From Candidatus Zixiibacteriota bacterium (GTDB taxonomy: Bacteria; Zixibacteria; MSB-5A5; GN15; FEB-12), in contig JAHIVM010000164.1 in NCBI GenBank assembly GCA_018816665.1, forward strand, positions 1-13,764: a stretch of DNA of 13,764 nucleotides. Reading direction: 5' to 3'. The notes under the pieces were generated by a model, which saw nothing but the letters and a program-made list of their open reading frames with translations, did no database searches and was not told where the DNA came from. The translations under genes and the position numbers were made by a program. Shown piece by piece: positions 5,582-11,448 of this stretch (its first letter is position 1; every line of letters begins with the position of its first letter).

Positions 5582-7627
5582 ATGCGCAAAATGACGTCAG
5601 TTTTGCGGCAATTGCTGCCGGTCCTGACCGGCGTTGTCCTCACCGCAGGACTATGCTCCCAAGCAAGGGCCGAATTGCGTTCGATCAATCCGATCGAGGT
5701 CATTGAGCGCGACTACACCGACGGCAATCTGTCATTCGATGAAAAAGCGCGGTTAGAGCTGCTGGCTATTCACCGGCCTGATGAACTCAGACAGACCTAT
5801 CAAGCGCTATCGGCTGCCACCGAATTTCTGCCCGTCCGATGCGCCACGCCGATCATCTGGGAAATCAAGGACCGCTGGGCCGAGTTGTCGGACGAAACGC
5901 GCGCGCTGTATGTCGCCCTGGCTACTCGTCCGGTTCGTCAGACCGGCATCATCTCTCCCAGCGGGTTTTTTCGTCTACACTATGATACCGTGGATATCCA
6001 CGCCGTCCCTCTGGGCGACTCCAACGGCAACGGCACTCCTGACTATATTGATAACTGCGCCGCGTATCTGGATACTTCGCTGGACAGTCATCTGACCCTC
6101 GGCTACATATTGCCCCCCGGTGATGGTACCGCGGGTGGGGACTCGCTGTATGACGTCTACTTCTCTGAGATTATGTCCTATGGCATAACGTATCCCGACG
6201 GTGCCGGTCCCGAGAGTTGGAACGACGCCATCAGCTACATGGTCATGAACAACAACTTCATCGGTTTTCCTGATAACGACGATCCCGAGGGTGACATTCA
6301 GGGCTCGGCCAAAGTGACGGCGGCCCACGAGTTCCACCACGCTGTTCAGATCTCATACGAGGCCGGCCAGGGAATCTGGTATGCAGAGCTGGATGCCACG
6401 CATATCGAAGATCTGATTTTCGATCAGGTAAACGACAATTACAACTATCTTAATTCGTTTATGAGCCGCCCTGCGCAGTCCCTGATGCGACGCGGCAATC
6501 TGCATGAGTACGGTGCCTTTGTCTGGGGATTGTATGTGAGCCAGAGATTCGACACCTCGCTCATGCGCGCTGCCTGGGAAGGTTCCCGGTTCAGCGGCGA
6601 TGTGCTTGGCAGTTTGTCGGATACGTTGATGAGCCGCTACGGATGGACGCTGGATTCGGCGTTTGCGGAGTTCTGCACCTGGAACTACATGGTGGCCCTG
6701 CGCGACGACGGTTTGCACTATGAGGAGGCGTGGTATTACCCATCGCCGCCGATCGGCGCCGTTCACTCCGCCTTTCCCATTGTTGATCGGCTCTCTCCGG
6801 ATGAACCCGAGGGATACGGCTGCTGCTATTCACTCTTCCAGATCGGTTCGCGAACCGGCACATTTCGGATTGAGTTTGACGGCGATGACAGCCGGGAGTG
6901 GATGGCCGAAGTCGTTCTCTCCGAGAACCTCACCACGCATCATACGATCAGTATGACCATTCAGCCCGGGACCGGCGAGGGGTTCCTCGATATCCCGGAC
7001 ATAGAGCTATATGAAACTGTCGCTCTGGTCGGCGTCAACACATCGGAATACGATACGGTCGGGGCCAACTATCGCTACTCTATGTATTCCGTATCGGACT
7101 ACGGTGTAGAACTGAGTGTTGTGACCACGGAGAACCGGATCTATTCAGGTTCATCGCGCGATTTTGAGTTCCTGGTCACGAACCCGTCGGAGGATGGCGA
7201 TGTCTATGATCTTGTTTACTGGGACGATTCCGGCTGGGTGCCGCTCGATACCTTCGATATGTACATAGGCGGTGAGAACAGCCGCGTGCACTCCGTGACC
7301 GTTCATCCGCCCCCGGGTACATCGGTGGGGGTGGTGAGCGCGGTCTATTGTAAGGCCGCTTCCCGCAACGACACACTTGTGGTCGACTCTGTTCAGACCA
7401 CCGCGACGACCATCCTGCAATACGGCGATGTGACGTTTGATGGCGGTGTGGATGTTGGGGATTTGACGGGCCTGATCAGTTATCTGTTCATCCAGGGGTC
7501 AGAACCGCTACCCACGGAGGAATCAGGCAATTTTGACTGCGAAGGCGTCGTTGATGTAGGTGATCTCACCGATCTGATCAGCTATCTGTTTATCTCTTTT
7601 GTGAACTCCCCCTGCAATCCTCTCTAA
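5582..7627 (+). CDS. Secreted HExxH zinc metalloprotease (MXAN_6640-like) with C-terminal dockerin repeats
   Basis: From ATG 5582 this is 681 residues. MRKMTSVLRQLLPVLTGVVLTA... ending SQARA is a good Sec signal peptide. The catalytic region has AAHEFHHAVQ, with His249 and His253 as zinc ligands and Glu250 as catalytic base, followed about 20 residues later by WYAELDATHIED, where Glu269 or Glu276 would be the third ligand as in gluzincins. This pattern and the preceding GDSLYDVYFSEI...YMVMNNNF blocks resemble the MXAN_6640-type putative metalloproteases. A beta-rich middle follows (about 430-610), then two dockerin-like calcium loops with VDVGDL helices in the last 68 residues. Start choice is uncertain: in-frame ATGs also lie at 5561, 5570 and 5591 and a TTG at 5516, and none has a clear ribosome site. 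Probable substrates are extracellular proteins or peptides; this is inferred. Confidence 0.82.
   Translation: MRKMTSVLRQLLPVLTGVVLTAGLCSQARAELRSINPIEVIERDYTDGNLSFDEKARLELLAIHRPDELRQTYQALSAATEFLPVRCATPIIWEIKDRWAELSDETRALYVALATRPVRQTGIISPSGFFRLHYDTVDIHAVPLGDSNGNGTPDYIDNCAAYLDTSLDSHLTLGYILPPGDGTAGGDSLYDVYFSEIMSYGITYPDGAGPESWNDAISYMVMNNNFIGFPDNDDPEGDIQGSAKVTAAHEFHHAVQISYEAGQGIWYAELDATHIEDLIFDQVNDNYNYLNSFMSRPAQSLMRRGNLHEYGAFVWGLYVSQRFDTSLMRAAWEGSRFSGDVLGSLSDTLMSRYGWTLDSAFAEFCTWNYMVALRDDGLHYEEAWYYPSPPIGAVHSAFPIVDRLSPDEPEGYGCCYSLFQIGSRTGTFRIEFDGDDSREWMAEVVLSENLTTHHTISMTIQPGTGEGFLDIPDIELYETVALVGVNTSEYDTVGANYRYSMYSVSDYGVELSVVTTENRIYSGSSRDFEFLVTNPSEDGDVYDLVYWDDSGWVPLDTFDMYIGGENSRVHSVTVHPPPGTSVGVVSAVYCKAASRNDTLVVDSVQTTATTILQYGDVTFDGGVDVGDLTGLISYLFIQGSEPLPTEESGNFDCEGVVDVGDLTDLISYLFISFVNSPCNPL
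7451..7493 (+). repeat. Dockerin-type repeat, first copy
   Basis: This segment encodes DVGDLTGLISYLFI, the C-terminal half of a dockerin calcium loop plus helix. It recurs 102 bp (34 residues) downstream with about the same reading. The full loop here is DVTFDGGVDVGD; the usual Asn at loop position 3 is Thr, so calcium binding may be weakened. Confidence 0.75.
7553..7595 (+). repeat. Dockerin-type repeat, second copy
   Basis: This segment encodes DVGDLTDLISYLFI, the partner of the copy at 7451-7493. Its loop is NFDCEGVVDVGD, with Asn in place of the usual first Asp. The protein ends about 10 residues later in SPCNPL; that cysteine could pair with the loop cysteine. Confidence 0.75.
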
Positions 7628-7654
7628 CCTGTTGGATTTCAACACGGTTTTTTT
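7628..7654 (+). terminator. Intrinsic terminator after the dockerin metalloprotease
   Basis: Immediately after the TAA stop, CCTGTTG (7628-7634) pairs with CAACACGG (7640-7647, one bulge) around loop GATTT, followed by seven T at 7648-7654. The second arm can instead pair with TGTTGA at 7654-7659, an alternative hairpin. Confidence 0.75.
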
Positions 7655-7655
7655 G

Positions 7656-7691
7656 TTGACTCAATTCTCCACGTGTTCTTAGTTGATTCAA
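7656..7691. promoter_or_regulatory. Two TTGA-N-TCAA palindromes upstream of the zinc-ribbon gene
   Basis: TTGACTCAA (7656-7664) and TTGATTCAA (7683-7691) are 9-bp perfect palindromes 27 bp apart centre to centre. They lie in the 125-bp gap before the small zinc-ribbon gene and could be a paired operator. No convincing -10 box is visible near them, so this is tentative. Confidence 0.3.
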
Positions 7692-7752
7692 ACTGACTCT
7701 TCCAGCGGTCCGGACTCAAGGAATGTGATCGGCTGTTGGGGAGGGGGGATGT

Positions 7753-7956
7753 ATGCAAAATGGATTCGAGCCGCGAGTTCTGATCTGCATTGAATGCGAA
7801 GAGGAATTCGTCTTCACGGCGGCGGCTCAGCAGTATTTCGCCGAGCGGGGATACACGGAAGATCCCAAACGGTGCAAGTCCTGCCACACGCAGTACAAGA
7901 AGATGCAGCGTGACCAGAGACATTCGGGCGTAGTGATGCGCAATGGGGTGAAATAG
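7753..7956 (+). CDS. Small zinc-ribbon domain protein (zf-trcl-like)
   Basis: A 67-residue protein with two CxxC knuckles: Cys12-Ile-Glu-Cys15 and Cys41-Lys-Ser-Cys44, spaced as in the probable zinc-ribbon family Pfam names zf-trcl. Between them the family-like core EEFVFTAAAQQYFAERGYTEDPKRC is clear. The tail from residue 45 is basic (YKKMQRDQRH), consistent with nucleic-acid or ribosome contact, but the function of the family is not known to me. No signal peptide, so it is cytoplasmic. GGGGAGG at 7738-7744 lies 8 nt before the ATG. It stands alone between a terminator on its left and a strong hairpin on its right, and is convergent with the M6 protease. It is the only short cytoplasmic protein in an otherwise envelope-related stretch. 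Confidence 0.88.
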   Translation: MQNGFEPRVLICIECEEEFVFTAAAQQYFAERGYTEDPKRCKSCHTQYKKMQRDQRHSGVVMRNGVK

Positions 7957-7965
7957 CGGGTTCGA

Positions 7966-8010
7966 GCCGGTTAGTTACACACCGGCCCCGAGGTGAATAC
8001 CACCCCGGGG
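7966..8010. terminator. Strong hairpins between convergent genes, possible bidirectional terminator
   Basis: GCCGGT (7966-7971) pairs with ACCGGC (7981-7986). Directly after, CCCCG-A-GGTG (7986-7995) pairs with CACC-C-CGGGG (8001-8010), nine pairs plus one A/C mismatch around a 5-nt loop. No T-run follows on either strand, so termination is inferred from position (between stops at 7956 and 8075) and stem strength. The two hairpins share base 7986. Confidence 0.45.
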
Positions 8011-8074
8011 CAGTTGCCACTTCGCTGAATTGTCACAGGTCCTCTCAAACGCCGAGTCTTCTGAAATGCCTTTA

Positions 8075-9817
8075 CTACTTGATCAACAGCATCTTGCGCG
8101 TTGAGGTCTGTTCGTCAACTTTCAGGCGGTAGAAATACACGCCCGAAGAGACCCGTTCGCCGGTGTCGTCTGCGCCGGACCATGCGACGGTTGAGGTGCC
8201 GCTATTGGCGCGCCCGTGGAACAGGGTCGTCACCTTTCGTCCGAGAACATCAAAAACATCCAGAGATACATCGGCCGCACGCGCCAAATCAAAGGTGACG
8301 GTTGTCGACGGGTTAAACGGATTGGGATAGTTCTGACTCAGGCTGAATTCCTGAGGCAGAAGGTCATCTTCGGTATCGTCGATATCGGACGCTATGCCAA
8401 CCAGCAGATCGGCGATCACCGTATCACCCGACTCTGCAATATTCTCTACCGCCACCAGTGTGGGGCCGCCGGCATAGGTGTTGCTCGACGGCAGCGTGGT
8501 GCCGTTGAACGAGGTTACGTTGCCGGTGCCGGGGTAGGGATCATTGGCGCCGCCGTAGCTGGCTTTGTGCTCGAGTTGATACGCGCCGTCCGCCTGCTCC
8601 ATGGCGACAAGGTAATGGCTGGAGGCCGGCTGTCCGGGATACCACTCCTGAGAATTGCCCGCTTTGGCGTCATCGATATGCCAGATGAACATACCCTCGC
8701 CGGGCAACGCCGAGTCGTATCCAGTCTTCTGTCTGTTCTCAACAAGGTAGTACTCACTGCTGGCCGCACCTGATGTCCACATACGGAAAATCTGGCCGCC
8801 CTCGTTCACCGGAGCAATTGCGTGATTTGCGAGATTCGAGGTTACGTTAATCGATGACGCAAACCCCATCTGAATGCGGCTCCAGGCCGACGGATGGGCC
8901 GGGGAATCGCCCAGCGAACCGTTCCAGCTTCCGGAGGCCATGATACCCCACTTCCCGATCCCATTGGAGCTGTTGTCGGTGTCGTACAGATCCGGAAGGC
9001 CGAAGCCGTGGCAGAGTTCATGGCAATACACACCTATGGTCATATCCCCGGCGCTGTACCAGTATTCGGGCTGCACGGTGAAGTTCTGAATATATACGCC
9101 GTCTCTCAAGCGGGCCGGAATGCCCCACTTGTGCGACCAGAAATCGGTGCTGTCGCCCGTGAGTTCCGCCCCCGATCCCGCGTGGACAACGAGTAGAATA
9201 TCAACGAAGCCGTCAAGATCATTATCGTACAAACTGAAGTCCACGACCGGATCAACGGCGTCCACAAGGTCCACCACCAGTCCCTGGGAGTTCTGCGGGT
9301 AGGTTCCGTAGAGTCCGTACTGACCGTCGACGTAGTAATCGTACGTTTGAGGAGCTCGCTGCCAGCCGAGAGCCGACGGCAGGTTGACGGTTACAAAATC
9401 AATCTGAGCGTAGGATATCTCACTGAAATAATGTCGTACCGTGCCTTGATTGCTATTGTAAATCATGCTGTCAAAGTACGTGGCCGGGGCGGTGGCTACA
9501 TTGTCTGAGAAGTCCACCAGTATTGCCAGGGCACGAAAGTCCACCGCCTGGGGGGCGCCCGGGGAGGTTTTGGAGACATAGTCGGCCAGCGAAAAGTCCG
9601 CCTCAGAGGGAGCGTCGATTCCCAGGGCATGAAGGGAAGCTGTCGAGGGCAGTCTTTGGGTCGTTTTCCCGGCGGCCAGTTCTGCGTTGCGCGTTTCCAC
9701 CAGGTCCGGGTGCGGCGGGGCCGCCGGCACCGGTCCGGCGACCAGACAAAAAACAACGGCGATCAGCAGCAGCCCAACGGTCAGATTCGATGATACGAGT
9801 GTATGGTTTGATTTCAT
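8075..9817 (-). CDS. M6-family secreted metalloprotease with type A (T9SS-like) C-terminal sorting domain
   Basis: A 580-residue exported protease. The signal peptide covers residues 1 to about 33 (LTVGLLLIAVVFCLVAG core, PVPAA end). The catalytic site is CHELCHGFGLPDLYD: His266, Glu267 and His270 followed by Gly273 and Asp276, the HExxHxxGxxD form seen in M6 (immune inhibitor A) peptidases, with a Met-turn WGIMASGSWNG (Met293). Acidic clusters such as YDNDLDGFVD look calcium-binding. The last 94 residues (487-580) are a type A sorting domain: SLSQNYPNPFNPSTTV, then DVFDVLGRKV, then SSGVYFYRLKVDEQ and a basic end (TRKMLLIK). In Bacteroidota this domain targets proteins to the Por/T9SS for surface display; whether this organism has that machinery is not shown here. 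It is transcribed alone, with a weak Shine-Dalgarno and a long non-coding leader. Confidence 0.92.
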   Translation of the reverse strand: MKSNHTLVSSNLTVGLLLIAVVFCLVAGPVPAAPPHPDLVETRNAELAAGKTTQRLPSTASLHALGIDAPSEADFSLADYVSKTSPGAPQAVDFRALAILVDFSDNVATAPATYFDSMIYNSNQGTVRHYFSEISYAQIDFVTVNLPSALGWQRAPQTYDYYVDGQYGLYGTYPQNSQGLVVDLVDAVDPVVDFSLYDNDLDGFVDILLVVHAGSGAELTGDSTDFWSHKWGIPARLRDGVYIQNFTVQPEYWYSAGDMTIGVYCHELCHGFGLPDLYDTDNSSNGIGKWGIMASGSWNGSLGDSPAHPSAWSRIQMGFASSINVTSNLANHAIAPVNEGGQIFRMWTSGAASSEYYLVENRQKTGYDSALPGEGMFIWHIDDAKAGNSQEWYPGQPASSHYLVAMEQADGAYQLEHKASYGGANDPYPGTGNVTSFNGTTLPSSNTYAGGPTLVAVENIAESGDTVIADLLVGIASDIDDTEDDLLPQEFSLSQNYPNPFNPSTTVTFDLARAADVSLDVFDVLGRKVTTLFHGRANSGTSTVAWSGADDTGERVSSGVYFYRLKVDEQTSTRKMLLIK

Positions 9818-10040
9818 GGCAGTGCCTGCTATTTTAGTGTTTCACAATTTATCTGGGTATGGACCTGCAACTGTGATGCCCAGCCGCCAACAGATCGTAA
9901 GTGCCTGTAGTGCAGCGTCGTACGAGAGGTAGCTGGAATTGAGGGTGGTCTCTCGGCGGGGAAGATCCGGGCTGGGTATGGGGAACTCCCCACAGGGGAT
10001 AGGAGACATCTCGAGTCATGTTCCCGACGGGAAGTGCGCC
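9818..10040 (-). other. Non-coding leader/promoter region of the M6 protease
   Basis: About 220 nt between the terminator of the barrel gene and the M6 start carries no credible gene. It contains two perfect small hairpins, TGGGG-AACT-CCCCA (9979-9992) and TTCCC-GAC-GGGAA (10021-10033), and a 10-bp direct repeat CTGGGTATGG (9853-9862 and 9972-9981). No strong -35/-10 pair and no riboswitch class that I recognise is present on the minus strand. Confidence 0.4.
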
Positions 10041-10076
10041 CAAAAGAACAGCGGCTGTCGATGACGACAACCGCTG
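10041..10076 (-). terminator. Intrinsic terminator of the barrel/exported-protein operon
   Basis: On the minus strand CAGCGG-T-TGTCG pairs with CGACA-G-CCGCTG around a TCAT loop (stem 10049-10076), followed by a T-rich tail TTCTTTT (10042-10048). It begins about 57 nt after the stop of the barrel gene at 10133. Confidence 0.8.
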
Positions 10077-10132
10077 ATCCACAAGAACCGAAACACAAAA
10101 AAACAGGAGGCAAGAGTTCTGGTTCGATTACA

Positions 10133-11437
10133 CTAAAACGACATCCCTGTCGAAACCGCGAAACTTGCGCCCTTCGCCGAGTACAACGTCCCCGAAGTAC
10201 CCGTGAGCACAGCCGCATCAAGATAAAAGCCGAGGAACTTGAGCCCCGAGCCAAACGAGAAGGCGGCGTTTTTGTCGGCACCCACCGAGTAGCCGGCGCG
10301 CACCGGAAGGAAACTGACCAACTGGTATTCCGCCCCCATAGCCAGAGCCGGCTTTGTCGACGTTCCGGGAGTGTTCTCCAGTCCCTGGGTCCAGTCGATC
10401 GCCCAGATCAGTTTGCCTGAGGTGTTGGCAAAGCCAACATTCATTTTGGTAGGCATGGTGGTGCGGAACGGCTCTATGTCAATGGTATAGTCCTCCGCAT
10501 CATCGAAGTCATCGTCTTCCATGTCATCGTACGTGGCCAGATCCAGGTTGTAAATGTACCCGTGTTCCTCGGGATTGTTATTCCAGCTGATATGGCCGAG
10601 GACATTTTGCAGACGGATTCCGACCGTGTAGTCCTTACTGATCTGCAGGGCCGCACCGAGATCAAGCCCGTACCCGCTGCCGCCGCCGGCGGTGCGCACA
10701 ACCACTGTACCCTCACCGGTGAACCCGAGAGGAGTAGTCATCGCCTGCGCCTCCAGATCAACCAGTTCTTCGGTGGCAATACCTCTGATGTATTTGGCCG
10801 TGAGCCCCACCGACAACTGCCGATTGCCGGAGCTGTAGATGGGCATACCCCACGATAAACCGGCCACCGCATAGCTGGTGCCGTCGGAGTAGGAGCCCGT
10901 AATCTGGATGGTATCATCCATCTGGTTGCCGTTGAAAATGACATCAACGATGTCGCGATTGAGATTGATATCGGCGGCGCCAACTCCGGTCAGGGAGAAG
11001 GCGAACGATCCGTAGGATACCGAGGCCGCCGAGGCTTCGATGTCGGCATCCAGCCGCAGTCCCTCGGTCGGTATTTTTGACATGATGTCAGCTTTGTCCT
11101 CGGTCGACAACACCGCGCCGGTGTAGTTGTTGTAGTCGGAGAGGGTGAACGAGTTGTTGGTTATGCTGGCACCCACGGCGAACAGCTCAATGCCGTCGGA
11201 GCGGAAGTCAGTCAAACCGAGATTGGCCGGATTGTACCGGGCCGCGTTGACGCCTTCGGCCAGGGCTGTGAAGGCGCCCCCCATGGCCGCGCTGCGCGCC
11301 GAGGAGTGAACCAGAGTTTCTCCGTAGGATGCCCCGGCGCCAACAAGAATGGACATGGTAGCGAGGAGCAGCAGCGGCACGAGTGGGGTTGCCGTTTTCA
11401 CGGTTCTGCAACCGGTGGTCAGCAGCTTTGTCTTCAT
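10133..11437 (-). CDS. Outer-membrane beta-barrel protein (PorV/DUF5723-like)
   Basis: A 434-residue exported protein. A signal peptide covers residues 1 to about 39 (ATPLVPLLLLATMSILVGAGASYG). The mature N-terminus has SSARSAAMGGAFTALAEGVNAARYNPANLGL (residues 45-75), split here as SSARSAAMGGAFTALA and NPANLGL; this is the hallmark of the FadL/PorV/DUF5723-type barrels common in FCB bacteria. The rest alternates short amphipathic strands with loops and ends in a terminal Phe (SFAVSTGMSF). One predicted loop near residues 299-322 is strongly acidic (DDMEDDDFDDAED), a possible calcium site. AGGGGG precedes the ATG by 6 nt. The start lies 11 bp after the stop of the 680-residue protein, so the two are cotranscribed and probably work together; a strong terminator follows. 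The ligand, substrate or partner is unknown. Confidence 0.8.
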   Translation of the reverse strand: MKTKLLTTGCRTVKTATPLVPLLLLATMSILVGAGASYGETLVHSSARSAAMGGAFTALAEGVNAARYNPANLGLTDFRSDGIELFAVGASITNNSFTLSDYNNYTGAVLSTEDKADIMSKIPTEGLRLDADIEASAASVSYGSFAFSLTGVGAADINLNRDIVDVIFNGNQMDDTIQITGSYSDGTSYAVAGLSWGMPIYSSGNRQLSVGLTAKYIRGIATEELVDLEAQAMTTPLGFTGEGTVVVRTAGGGSGYGLDLGAALQISKDYTVGIRLQNVLGHISWNNNPEEHGYIYNLDLATYDDMEDDDFDDAEDYTIDIEPFRTTMPTKMNVGFANTSGKLIWAIDWTQGLENTPGTSTKPALAMGAEYQLVSFLPVRAGYSVGADKNAAFSFGSGLKFLGFYLDAAVLTGTSGTLYSAKGASFAVSTGMSF

Positions 11438-11448
11438 CGTGGACCCCC

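Noticed and set aside
7957..7975. tRNA T-arm-like GCGGGTTCGAGCC
   Set aside because: The flanking bases do not make a T-stem, and no acceptor, D or anticodon arms can be built; the hairpins with 7981-8010 explain the region better.
9818..10048. Possible c-di-GMP or other riboswitch upstream of the M6 protease
   Set aside because: I looked for conserved GEMM-type core segments on the minus strand and did not find them; only simple hairpins are present.
9829..10281. Minus-strand open frame of 150 codons spanning the M6 leader and the end of the barrel gene
   Set aside because: It overlaps the barrel gene in another frame, crosses a strong terminator, lacks a ribosome site and has a low-complexity Arg/Ser-rich translation.
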